Source: Dialister hominis
GTDB taxonomy: Bacteria; Bacillota; Negativicutes; Veillonellales; Dialisteraceae
Reading direction: 5' to 3'
Assembly (NCBI RefSeq): GCF_007164725.1
Contig: NZ_AP019697.1
Coordinates: 2,256,501 to 2,320,500 of the forward strand
DNA: 64,000 nt
In this document: piece by piece, positions 1-8,452 of the stretch
Numbering within the stretch: the stretch's first letter is position 1
Layout: every line of letters starts with the position of its first letter
Made by a program: the position numbers and the translations under genes
Notes under the pieces: model-generated
Seen by the model: the letters and a program-made list of their open reading frames with translations, nothing else
Told to the model about the DNA's origin: nothing
Database searches by the model: none

Positions 1-231
1 ATCAAGAAAGTCATCGAATTGAATGAGGAAATCAGCCGGGATAAATCTCTTGGCAAAGGTTTCTGTATCGGGCACAGCTATTTCTGCGGCAGAACGAAGA
101 AAACCTGCACCGACGAATGGATGCAGTCAGTTGTGGATTATGACATTCTCCCGATGCTTCAGGAGTACTGGTTTGACGACGACAGCAAGGTGCAGCGGTG
201 GGATAACATCCTGCACGGAGTATTTCAATGA
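1..231 (+). CDS. mcrB: McrB-type AAA+ GTPase, C-terminal end only (partial)
   Basis: The reading frame is open from the first base to TGA at 229-231, giving the last 76 residues of a protein whose start lies outside the window. The stop overlaps the ATG of the next gene in an ATGA, the usual translational coupling of mcrB and mcrC. The visible tail contains GHSYF followed by Cys, then an acidic, aromatic end (ILPMLQEYWFDD), which is characteristic of the C-terminus of McrB-like NTPases. McrB is the GTP-driven translocase of the modified-cytosine-dependent restriction complex. The call rests on this tail and on the adjacent mcrC; the NTPase motifs themselves are not visible. Confidence 0.8.
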   Translation: MKKVIELNEEISRDKSLGKGFCIGHSYFCGRTKKTCTDEWMQSVVDYDILPMLQEYWFDDDSKVQRWDNILHGVFQ

Positions 232-1313
232 CAAAGGATAAAAGCATATTCATAAAAAACATCTACTATATGCTGTCCTATGCGTTTACTACGCTCAAAG
301 AGTCCGTCTACGACGATATTCAGAAAGAGTCATTCGAGAACATCCATAACCTGTTTGCGGCGATTCTGGCAAAAGGTATAGGCCTTCAGCTGAAGCAGGG
401 ACTTTATCGGGAATACATCAATCGGGTGGAGACACTTCCTGTTGTCCGCGGCAAAATTGATATGCCGGGTACAATCCGAAACCGGCTGGGACGCAGACAG
501 GTTGTAACCTGTGATTACGACGAGCTTTCCGAGAATAACCTGCTGAACCAGATTCTTAAATCCACGGTCTTCCTGCTGCTTCGACAGAGGGATGTAGACG
601 AGAAATACAAGGCGGAACTGAAAAAGGAGATGCTCTTTTTCTCGGAAGTGGATCAGATCGAGCTACAGCACATTCGCTGGTCGGATATCCGCTTTCAGAG
701 AAATAATCGGACGTACCAGCTGCTTCTTGTAATCTGCCAGCTGCTGATAGAAGGCTCGCTACTTACAACTGAAAGCGGCGAATACCGACTGGCGAGCTTT
801 GTGGATGAGCAGCGGATGAGCAGGTTGTATGAGAAGTTCATTCTGGAATACTATGCGCAGGAGTTCGGGCAGCGACTGAAGGGATTCTCTTCGAGGGCGT
901 TGCAGATCCCGTGGCAGCTTGACGACGGTTACGATGCTCTGCTTCCGGTGATGCAGACGGACATCACGCTGACATACGGGAATCAGACGCTCATCATCGA
1001 TGCAAAATATTATGAGCGGACGCTGCAGACGAACTTCGATGTGCAGACACTGCATTCGGGCAACATGTATCAGATCTTCACCTATGTGAAAAACAAGGAA
1101 GCGGAACTTGAAGGCACCGGGCATCAAGTGTCGGGGATGCTTCTGTACGCCAAGACTGATGAAGACCTTGTCCCAGACAATGTGTACCAGATGAGCGGGA
1201 ATCAGATCTCGGTGAAGACTCTGGATCTGAATCAGGAGTTTCCGGAGATTGCTGGGCAGCTGAATAAGATTGTAGAAGATCATTTCATGGTGATGCTTCC
1301 TGACGCAGTTTAG
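228..1313 (+). CDS. mcrC: McrC, nuclease subunit of McrBC restriction system
   Basis: This 361-residue protein matches the McrC family, which partners McrB to cleave DNA carrying modified cytosines. The nuclease fold is visible as a PD-(D/E)xK motif: Asp245 in MQTDI and Asp258-Ala-Lys260 in LIIDAKYY, followed by QIFTYV as in other McrC proteins. The length is normal. GGAG stands nine bases before the ATG, which overlaps the mcrB stop. It is the first gene of the defence island and looks intact, so with an intact McrB upstream the system could be functional. Confidence 0.88.
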   Translation: MTKDKSIFIKNIYYMLSYAFTTLKESVYDDIQKESFENIHNLFAAILAKGIGLQLKQGLYREYINRVETLPVVRGKIDMPGTIRNRLGRRQVVTCDYDELSENNLLNQILKSTVFLLLRQRDVDEKYKAELKKEMLFFSEVDQIELQHIRWSDIRFQRNNRTYQLLLVICQLLIEGSLLTTESGEYRLASFVDEQRMSRLYEKFILEYYAQEFGQRLKGFSSRALQIPWQLDDGYDALLPVMQTDITLTYGNQTLIIDAKYYERTLQTNFDVQTLHSGNMYQIFTYVKNKEAELEGTGHQVSGMLLYAKTDEDLVPDNVYQMSGNQISVKTLDLNQEFPEIAGQLNKIVEDHFMVMLPDAV

Positions 1314-1359
1314 CTGATTAAACCTTTCAACGATAGCCATACTTTTTAACGATTGCAGA

Positions 1360-3030
1360 TTGGGGGTGTCGCTTTTGACCACAACAACCACAGCAGCATA
1401 TGAATACAGGACCGGAAGTGAGCTCCCGCTCTATGCCCTGAAACGAAGAAAAGCCCAGAAACAGTGCGGTTTCCGGGCTAAAAGCACATACGGGCATTGT
1501 ATCAAAGATAAGGTCTTAATAGATCCTCCCTACAATACGGGCAACGACTTTATCTACAACGACGACTTCAAAGTATCCAGCGAAGAATATGCAGATGAGT
1601 CCGGCGAAGTGGATGAAGAAGGTAACCGAATGTTTAAAAACACAGACTCCAATGGGCGTTTTCACTCCGACTGGTGCTCGATGATCTATTCAAGACTTAT
1701 GCTGGCGAGGAATCTGCTGAGTGAGGATGGGTTAATTTTTATTTCGATTGACGAGCATGAATCCCATAATTTACGGAAAATATGCGATGAAGTGTTTGGA
1801 CTCGAAAACTTTATTTCCCAAATTGTATGGGAAAAACGTTATACGAGAAGCAATAATGCGAAACGATTCACTACATTGACTGAACCGGTTATTTGCTATG
1901 CAAAAAGTTTAGCAAAAGTGACCGACATTAAAGAAAAACGTAGTGAAAAGGCAGACTCCATTTATTCTAACCCAGATAATGATCCAAGAGGAGTATGGAC
2001 AAGTGTTTCTTACGTTAATCCTGCATCAAAAACTCAACGACCGAATCTCGTTTATAAGATTCACAACCCAGTAACAGGTGAGGATGTAGAGCATCCTACA
2101 AATGCATGGAAATATGAAAGGGCAACTTATGAGCAACACGTAAAAGAAAACCGATTGTATTGGGGCAAGAATGGGGAAAACACCTATCCAAGATTAAAGA
2201 AATTTTTATCAGAGATGGATGGTGGAATGGTTCCTGTGGACTTGTGGAGACATGAAGATACCGGGACTACAGATCAAGCAAGCAAAGAGTTAGAGAGTCT
2301 TCTTGGAAGAAACATATTTGATTTTCCAAAGCCCAAGGAACTAGTCATGCGGATTTTGTCCTTAATCATCAATGGCGATATAGGGCAGGATAATATCATC
2401 CTCGACTTCTTTTCCGGCTCCGCTACGACTGCCCACGCTGTCATGCAGCTGAACGCCGAGGACGGTGGACACCGCAAGTTCATCATGGTACAGCTTCCGG
2501 AAGAGACCGACGAAAAGAGCGAAGCATACAAAGCCGGTTACAAGAATATCTGTGAGATCGGCAAGGAGCGTATTCGCCGCGCTGCAAAGAAGATTCACGA
2601 GGACAATCCTGACGCAACGTTTGATGACGGTTTCCGTGTTTTAAAGCTCGACGATACAAACATGAAAGATGTTTACTATGCGGCAGGGGATTATACGCAA
2701 GATCTTGTTTCAATGCTTGAATCTAACGTGAAGCCTGACCGAACCGATCTTGATCTTTTATTTGGCTGCCTGATTGAATGGGGACTTCCACTGTCGCTTC
2801 CTTATACTTCGGAAACAATTGACGGCTGCAAGGTGCATACCTATAACGATGGGGATCTGATTGCATGCTTTGATGAAAACGTGCCGGAGTCGGTTATCAA
2901 GACCATTGCGAAGCGTCAGCCGCTTCGTGCCGTGTTCCGTGACTTCAGCTTCGCCAGCAGCCCGGAAAAGATCAATGTCGGCGAGATTTTCAAGCTGCTT
3001 GCGCCGGATACAAGAGTCAAGGTCATTTAA
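1360..3030 (+). pseudogene. mod: Type III DNA methyltransferase (Mod) with replaced 5' end
   Basis: From about 1498 on, the frame encodes a beta-class N6-adenine methyltransferase of the type III Mod family: motif IV DPPYNTGNDF at residues 55-58 onward, a variable target-recognition region, a motif-X-like KPKELVMRILSLI and motif I DFFSGSATT near residue 350. The order IV, then X and I, is right for this class. What is missing is the normal N-terminus, usually 80-150 residues before DPPY. In its place are about 47 unrelated residues whose DNA carries a hairpin (1451-1482) resembling a reverse-strand terminator, with no ribosome-binding site or credible start; the only upstream starts are TTG codons. 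I infer a recombination junction that removed the true start. Mod would supply both host protection and site specificity for Res. The TGA-free frame runs to TAA at 3028-3030, just before res. Confidence 0.78.
1451..1482 (-). terminator. Hairpin inside the mod 5' junction, reverse-strand terminator relic
   Basis: The arms AGCCCaGAAAC and GTTTCcGGGCT pair over 10 of 11 positions around a short loop. Read on the minus strand the hairpin runs into TTTTCTTC, the form of an intrinsic terminator. It sits within the frame joined to mod and serves no minus-strand gene now present, so it is probably left over from another locus. Confidence 0.4.
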
Positions 3031-3042
3031 GGAGGTGGCAGA

Positions 3043-6000
3043 ATGAAGCTGCAATTCAAGCATCAGAAGTTTCAGGCTGACGCCGCCAAAGCCGTCGTGG
3101 ATGTTTTTGCCGGGCAGCCATACCTCACGCCCACCTACATGATGGACAGAGGAACCGGAATCTATCAGCCCGGCATAAACGAGGACGATGACTTCACGGG
3201 CTGGTCGAACGCAAAGATCGTGCCAGAACTGTCCGACGGACAGATACTTGAGCATATCCGTAAGATTCAGCGTGACGGGCAGATCGAGCCGTCCCAGTCG
3301 CTCGAGGGCAAATACAACCTGACCATCGAGATGGAGACCGGCGTCGGAAAAACCTATACCTACATCAAGACCATGTACGAGCTGAACAAAGCATACGGTT
3401 GGACTAAGTTCATCGTGGTCGTGCCGTCTATCGCCATCCGCGAGGGCGTTTACAAGTCGTTTCAGGTGACGCAGGACCACTTTGCCGAGGAATACGGGAA
3501 GAAGATACGCTTTTTCATCTACAACTCCTCTCAGCTTACTGAGATAGACCGTTTTGCCTCTGATAGCTCCATCAATGTGATGATTATCAATTCGCAGGCG
3601 TTTAACGCCCGCGGAAAGGATGCGCGGCGCATTTACATGAAGCTCGACGAGTTCCGTTCCCGCCGACCGATCGATATCATCGCCAGGACGAATCCGATTT
3701 TGATTATCGACGAACCACAGTCTGTCGAAGGCAAGCAGACAAAGGAACGCCTGAAGGAATTCCATCCGCTTCTGACGCTGCGTTATTCTGCCACACCGAG
3801 GGAGTACTATAACTTGATTTATCGTCTTGATGCGATGGACGCCTACAACAAGAAGCTCGTCAAGAAGATCGCCGTCAAGGGTATTACGGAAAGCGGGACG
3901 ACAGCTACTGATGGCTTCGTTTATCTGGAAGGACTGAACCTTTCCAAATCAGCTCCGACGGCAACCATACAGTTTGACTGCAAGCGCGCATCCGGGATCA
4001 AGCCGATGAGCGCTACCGTGACGGAGGGCTACAACCTCTTTGACCATTCCGGCGAGCTGCCTGAGTACCGGGACGGCTTCGTGGTCAAGCGCATCGACGG
4101 CAGAGATGATTCCATCGAATTCATCAATGGCATCAAGCTTTACGCCGGAGACGTGATCGGCAAGGTGGACGAGAATCAGCTGCGCCGTATCCAGATACGA
4201 GAGACCATCCTCTCCCATATCGAGCGTGAGAGGGAACTGTTCAATAAGGGTATAAAGGTTCTGTCCCTGTTCTTCATCGACGAGGTAGATCACTATCGTG
4301 TATACGATAAGAACGGACAGCCTCAGAACGGTATCTTTGCCGACATGTTCGAGCAGGAATATGCCGACGTAGTCGGAAATCTGCAGCGGGAATTCGGCGA
4401 CGACGAGTACATGCAGTACCTTGCGTCCATCACGGTAGAGAAAACGCATGCTGGCTACTTCTCCATCGACAAGAAGGGCCGCATGATCAACAGCAAGGTC
4501 GGCAGGAAGGAAACGACCTCCGACGATATCGACGCATACGACCTGATCATGAAGAACAAGGAGCTGCTGCTTGACCGTGATCCGAAGCGTTCGCCCGTGC
4601 GGTTCATTTTCTCGCATTCCGCGCTGCGCGAAGGCTGGGACAATCCGAACGTGTTCCAGATCTGCACACTCAAATCATCATCAAGCGAGATACGCAAGCG
4701 GCAGGAAGTCGGGCGAGGCATGCGTCTTTGCGTCAACCAGGACGGCGAACGCATGGACGCGGGAGTTCTCGGAAACGATGTGCAGAACGTCAACGTGTTG
4801 ACCGTAATTGCGTCTGAAAGTTACGAGAGCTTCGCCAAGGGACTCCAGTCCGAGATTGCCGAGGATATCGCAGACCGTCCTCGTGCTGTTACGAGAGACC
4901 TGTTCCTGAACCGTGTTGTCACGGACGATCACGGCAACGAGATGGTTATCGATTCCGATACGGCGTCGGCAATCATGTACGAAATGACCGTGAACCGTTA
5001 TGTTGACCGCAAAGGCGTTCTCACAGACAAGTACTATGAGGACAAGGCAAACGGCGAGCTTAAGATGGCCGAGGAGGTCAAAGGTTTTGAAGCCGCCGTC
5101 GTGGACATCATCGATTCTATCTACGATCCAAAGGCAATGAAGCCTGAGAATGCCCGCAGCAACAACGTGGAACTGCAAGTTGACGAAGAGAAGCTTAACA
5201 GCAAGGAGTTCAAAGCACTCTGGTCGCGGATCAACGCAAAGTCCGTCTACGTGGTGGATTTCGATACGGACGAGCTTGTCCGCAAATCTATCGCAGCACT
5301 CGACAGCAGGCTGCGCGTGGCGAAGATCTACTTCAAAGTCGAATCCGGCTCGATGGTTGAAATACAGTCCAAGGAGCAGCTGCGGTCCGGCGCGGCGTTT
5401 GTCCGGGAATCGTCTTCTACATTCGGCATCAAGCAGGCCATAGTCGCCAGCAAGAGCGTCACATATGACCTTGTTGGAAGAATCGTTGAATCCACCGGGC
5501 TTACCCGGAAGGCTGTCATTCAGATCCTCATCGGCATTAATAAGGCTACGTTCGACCAGTTCAAATACAATCCGGAGGAGTTTATCCTCAAGGCGTCGCA
5601 ACTGATTAACGACGAGAAAGCTACGGCAATCATCGAGCACATCACCTACAGCGTGATGGACGACCACTACGGTACGGACGTCTTCACCGAGCCTACCATC
5701 AAGGGTAAGCTCGGCACGAACGTCATGAAGGCAAAGAAGCACCTGTACGACCACATTGTCTACGATTCGACGAACGAGCGCGACTTCGCCACCGAGCTTG
5801 ATACAAATACGGATGTGGCGGTTTACGTAAAGCTGCCGGACGGATTCTACATCTCCACTCCGGTCGGCCACTACAATCCTGACTGGGCGATTGCCTTCTA
5901 TGAAGGAAGCGTCAAGCACATCTACTTCGTTGCTGAGACGAAAGGCTCCATGTCCTCGATGCAGCTCCGGCTGATTGAGGAGTCGAAGATCCACTGCGCC

Positions 6001-6090
6001 CGAGAGCACTTCAAGGCAATCTCCAGCGGCAATGTTGTCTACGACGTAGTAGACAGTTATAAATCACTGATGGAAAAGGTAATGAAGTGA
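3043..6090 (+). CDS. res: Type III restriction endonuclease subunit Res (DEAD-box helicase/nuclease)
   Basis: This 1,015-residue protein has the full set of Res motifs: Walker A METGVGKTYTY (about 97-107), the DEPQ form of motif II (223-226) typical of type III enzymes, motif III RYSATPRE (about 247), REGWDNP (529) and the motif VI RQEVGRGMR (about 553). The C-terminus carries the PD-(D/E)xK nuclease as NPDWAIAF (about 945) and VAETKGS (about 964). Res uses ATP to travel or diffuse along DNA and cuts when complexed with Mod. A strong AGGAGGTG lies before the ATG, 12 bases after the mod stop, so the pair forms one operon. Res is intact while Mod is not, which raises the question of how the host avoids or tolerates the nuclease. 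Confidence 0.92.
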   Translation: MKLQFKHQKFQADAAKAVVDVFAGQPYLTPTYMMDRGTGIYQPGINEDDDFTGWSNAKIVPELSDGQILEHIRKIQRDGQIEPSQSLEGKYNLTIEMETGVGKTYTYIKTMYELNKAYGWTKFIVVVPSIAIREGVYKSFQVTQDHFAEEYGKKIRFFIYNSSQLTEIDRFASDSSINVMIINSQAFNARGKDARRIYMKLDEFRSRRPIDIIARTNPILIIDEPQSVEGKQTKERLKEFHPLLTLRYSATPREYYNLIYRLDAMDAYNKKLVKKIAVKGITESGTTATDGFVYLEGLNLSKSAPTATIQFDCKRASGIKPMSATVTEGYNLFDHSGELPEYRDGFVVKRIDGRDDSIEFINGIKLYAGDVIGKVDENQLRRIQIRETILSHIERERELFNKGIKVLSLFFIDEVDHYRVYDKNGQPQNGIFADMFEQEYADVVGNLQREFGDDEYMQYLASITVEKTHAGYFSIDKKGRMINSKVGRKETTSDDIDAYDLIMKNKELLLDRDPKRSPVRFIFSHSALREGWDNPNVFQICTLKSSSSEIRKRQEVGRGMRLCVNQDGERMDAGVLGNDVQNVNVLTVIASESYESFAKGLQSEIAEDIADRPRAVTRDLFLNRVVTDDHGNEMVIDSDTASAIMYEMTVNRYVDRKGVLTDKYYEDKANGELKMAEEVKGFEAAVVDIIDSIYDPKAMKPENARSNNVELQVDEEKLNSKEFKALWSRINAKSVYVVDFDTDELVRKSIAALDSRLRVAKIYFKVESGSMVEIQSKEQLRSGAAFVRESSSTFGIKQAIVASKSVTYDLVGRIVESTGLTRKAVIQILIGINKATFDQFKYNPEEFILKASQLINDEKATAIIEHITYSVMDDHYGTDVFTEPTIKGKLGTNVMKAKKHLYDHIVYDSTNERDFATELDTNTDVAVYVKLPDGFYISTPVGHYNPDWAIAFYEGSVKHIYFVAETKGSMSSMQLRLIEESKIHCAREHFKAISSGNVVYDVVDSYKSLMEKVMK

Positions 6091-6100
6091 GGGACTTGAT

Positions 6101-6334
6101 ATGGCAGCGCATGGAAAGAATATACAGTTGTATTTGATGGACGGAAAACCGCGAATTCTGGCAGAGAAAATTCGACCGGAATACATCAAGAGACAGGGAT
6201 GTACAGAATCAGCTGAAAGCTGACGGATGGAACGTGATAGTCGTATAGGAATGCGAACTTTCCAGAAAAGCTGACCGCGAGGAACGGCTGCGAAGGCTTG
6301 AACGGGAAATCAGGGAATCAAGGGGAAAGCAATG
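6101..6334 (+). pseudogene. Chimeric remnant: GIY-YIG start joined to Vsr endonuclease tail
   Basis: An ATG at 6101 opens MAAHGKNIQLYLMDGKPR, which resembles the first residues of GIY-YIG nuclease family proteins. From about 6150 a different frame reads EFWQRKFDRN, then RDRDVQNQLKADGWNVIVV and ECEL, the C-terminal half of a very-short-patch repair endonuclease (Vsr). In Vsr the last part should read VVWECEL; here the Trp codon is TAG. The tail continues to TGA at 6332-6334, overlapping the ATG of the next gene. The piece is thus a fusion of two broken nuclease genes with a frame change and a nonsense mutation, and cannot make either enzyme. Vsr normally repairs T:G mismatches near cytosine methylation sites, so a cytosine methyltransferase may once have lain here. 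Confidence 0.7.
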
Positions 6335-7225
6335 AATAACTACGTTAAAAAGATAGTGTCAGATTACTGCGTGCTTGACACGGAGACCACAGGTCTTTCC
6401 GCCTATTATGACGAGGTGATTGAGATTGGAATTCTGAAGGTGCGCAGTGGAGATGTGACCGACAGGTATGAACAGCTGATCAGACCGAAGTATGAAATAG
6501 ACGGATTCATCACCAGCCTGACTGGCATCACAAACGAAATGGTGGCGGACAAGCCGCCTATCGAAGATGTGAAGGGAGATGTCCTCGCGTTTTTGGAAAA
6601 CGACATCATCGTCGGTCATAACGCGTCCTTTGATGTCCGATTCCTCGCCGCGGGATTCCAAGAGAACATCAATAACGAGTACATGGATACGATGCAGTTT
6701 GCCAGAAAACTGTATCCTGATTTGCCTCATCACCGGCTTTCAGATTTGTCCGAGTATCTGAATCTGACGAACAATGAACATCGAGCCATCGCGGACTGTG
6801 TCACAACGATGGAGCTGTATGAGGCGATGAAAACTGAAATGGCTCAGAAAGGACTGGGCATCAGAGACCTGTGGCAGGTAAATTCAAGCGGACACAGTGG
6901 GATAAACATAGGCGCAATTACAGCGACAACGGATGACATTGATGAAGACGGGTTCTTCTACGGAAGGCATGTGGTGTTCACCGGAAAACTTGAACGAATG
7001 ACGCGCAAGGAAGCGATGCAGATTGTCGTCAATATGGGAGGCATTCTTGACAACAGCGTGAACAAGCACACGAACTATCTCATTCTTGGCAACAATGATT
7101 ACAACGCTGTGCTCCACGGAGAAAAATCCTCCAAGCACAAGAAAGCTGAGAAACTGAAGCTGGAGGGCCAGGATATAGACATCATTGATGAATTCACGTT
7201 CTATGACATCATCAATGGGAATTAG
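6332..7225 (+). CDS. DnaQ-like 3'-5' exonuclease with C-terminal BRCT domain
   Basis: The 297-residue protein begins with a DEDDh exonuclease domain (about 1-170): Exo I VLDTETTG with Asp16 and Glu18, Exo II GHNASFDVRF (about 95), and Exo III HRAIADC (about 150). Residues about 205-290 form a BRCT domain, with GRHVVFTGKLERMTRKEAMQ and the Gly-Gly turn of the family. Such fusions are known in Firmicutes as epsilon-like exonucleases. It is not dnaQ of the replicase by context: it sits between res and a Fic remnant. The start ATG overlaps the stop of the Vsr remnant and GGGG precedes it. A role in processing or degrading DNA ends during restriction is an inference from position only. Confidence 0.85.
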   Translation: MNNYVKKIVSDYCVLDTETTGLSAYYDEVIEIGILKVRSGDVTDRYEQLIRPKYEIDGFITSLTGITNEMVADKPPIEDVKGDVLAFLENDIIVGHNASFDVRFLAAGFQENINNEYMDTMQFARKLYPDLPHHRLSDLSEYLNLTNNEHRAIADCVTTMELYEAMKTEMAQKGLGIRDLWQVNSSGHSGINIGAITATTDDIDEDGFFYGRHVVFTGKLERMTRKEAMQIVVNMGGILDNSVNKHTNYLILGNNDYNAVLHGEKSSKHKKAEKLKLEGQDIDIIDEFTFYDIINGN

Positions 7226-7234
7226 GGCAGATGA

Positions 7235-7600
7235 ACAGAACCTTTCAAAGATACATCTGCACCTTTTAAGGATCGACCGAACATTTTAATTTCAGCCTTA
7301 GTTGCTGCTATCAGCGAGCAGATCGGCAGGATCAAAGTGCACTTGCATGGCAATCTGAATCTGCACCTGAGAAAAGGAGACAGAACACGAACAATTCATT
7401 CGTCGTTTGCCATTGAGCATAATTCCCTTTCGCTTGAACAAGTTACGGCCATCGTTGATGGAAAGCGTATCCTTGGAAATCTGAATGAAATTCGGGAAGT
7501 GAAGAATGCCTACGACACATACGAGATGATGCTTTCTCTTGATCCCTGTTCTGTGAAAAGTACAAGAGAAAGCAACTTGATCGGTGCCCGACCAAGATAA
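7235..7600 (+). pseudogene. Fic family protein, N-terminal fragment
   Basis: The frame is open from 7235 without a convincing start and reads ILISALVAAISEQIGRIKV, then RTIHSSFAIEHNSLSLEQV, VDGKRILG and EIREVKNAY. This is the N-terminal helical region of Fic/Fido proteins, with the (S/T)xxxE(G/N)-type inhibitory helix appearing as SSFAIEHN. The frame leaves the family after about residue 105 and ends at 7600; the catalytic HPFxxGNGR loop is absent. Fic enzymes add AMP or other nucleotide parts to proteins and often act as toxins. This copy cannot be active. Confidence 0.68.
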
Positions 7601-7850
7601 GCGACCAAGATACCGACCAGGTTAACGGCAGGCTGGGTTGAGACCTTGATCATAAACCGATTGAGCAGAGGAGAGCAGGTCGAGACGATGGCTTCCCTCC
7701 TGCCCGCCGTATTATAGGTAGAGAAAACACGTGGACCAGTTCCCGCAAACGGAGAGCACCTGTAAAAGCGCCGATTTTCGGCTTAGAGCAGTTCCCGCAA
7801 ACGAACGGAAATGTGTCCGGAATCCAGACATTCGGGTGCTTGTCTCATGC
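7601..7850. other. Non-coding junk between Fic fragment and cupin-start copy
   Basis: No gene is recognisable here. AGTTCCCGCAAACG occurs twice (about 7739 and 7792), 54 bases apart, the only clear structure seen. The stretch separates the Fic fragment from a duplicated gene start and probably holds fused ends of deleted genes. Confidence 0.4.
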
Positions 7851-7949
7851 CACATCGAAACCGTTTCCCTGCTGACGAGGGAATAAGAAATCTAAGAGGA
7901 GGCAGCCATGCTGATTAATTTCAATGAAATAAAAGAAGCCAAGCGTTAG
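7851..7949 (+). repeat. Left copy of 88-bp direct repeat: truncated cupin gene start
   Basis: The stretch 7851-7940 repeats 9863-9950 almost exactly, from CACATCGAAACCG through the ribosome-binding site to the codons MLINFNEIKEA of the cupin gene. Here the frame starting at 7908 runs only 13 codons (ending AKR, then TAG at 7947-7949) before diverging. It is therefore a broken duplicate of the cupin 5' end, 2,012 bp upstream of the intact one. Confidence 0.85.
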
Positions 7950-8127
7950 CGAAGGCTGATTACATGCAAGCTGTGCTGAGACATGTGTCCTCTTAACGAA
8001 GGCAAGTGTTTGCGAAACCTAAGCCTGAATTTTAGAGGCAGAACGTCCTTATAAAAATTGATGTCAGGAAATTGAACCCTGGTACCGTAAAAGCCTTGAA
8101 AACAAGGTATTTCTGTGCATTTATCTC

Positions 8128-8157
8128 TTCGCGTCCAGACAGCCGTCCGGACGCGAA
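8128..8157. other. Perfect 9-bp stem-loop next to recombinase remnant
   Basis: TTCGCGTCC and GGACGCGAA form a perfect inverted repeat with a 12-nt loop. No T-run follows on either strand, so it is not a clear terminator. It may be a recombination or regulatory site of a lost mobile element. Confidence 0.3.
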
Positions 8158-8163
8158 AATTCG

Positions 8164-8367
8164 TTATAGGGAACTTGTCCAAGGGAAATTGTGCCCACCT
8201 CGAGTTATGAGGTTGGATGTCAGAGGCTTGAGGTAGACCAGAATCTGATTGATGAGTTTTCGTACCAGCCCATCGTCAAACTCTACGATGGCGGTTTCCT
8301 GACCGGCGATAAAATCCTGAGGTTCAGTGATGCGCTTCAAGGTCAGGAAGTCTGTGGTATAAGTCAT
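8164..8367 (-). pseudogene. Possible serine recombinase C-terminal remnant
   Basis: On the minus strand this 67-residue frame contains VEFDDGLVRKLINQILVY, resembling the conserved EFDexLvrrLIekvtVY segment near the end of large serine recombinases from Firmicutes. Nothing of the catalytic resolvase domain is present nearby. If correct, a mobile element was once inserted here, which would fit the scarred state of the island. The match rests on one short motif, so the call is tentative. Confidence 0.35.
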
Positions 8368-8452
8368 TTGCAGCGAGGAGATAGATCAATGATTGATATG
8401 TTAAAAAAGTGCGGAATCCGCAATATTTATCTCGTGTGGAAAGGGGATACAT

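Noticed and set aside
1320-1355. CCTTTCAA and CTTTTTAA spaced about 20 bases, similar to CCTTTCAA/CCTTTTAA at 7239-7268
   Set aside because: At 7239 the pattern is coding sequence of the Fic remnant (PFKD repeats). With only two or three short units it is not a CRISPR or iteron array.
6230-6260. Amber recoding as a shared explanation of TAG in the Vsr tail and in the EAL gene (50640)
   Set aside because: The Vsr piece is already broken by fusion and frame change, and many normal genes in the window end in TAG, for example the exonuclease gene at 7223-7225.
7946-8182. Minus-strand frame of 78 codons near the recombinase remnant
   Set aside because: No recognisable motif and a repeat- and stem-loop-rich base composition; more likely junk within the scarred region.
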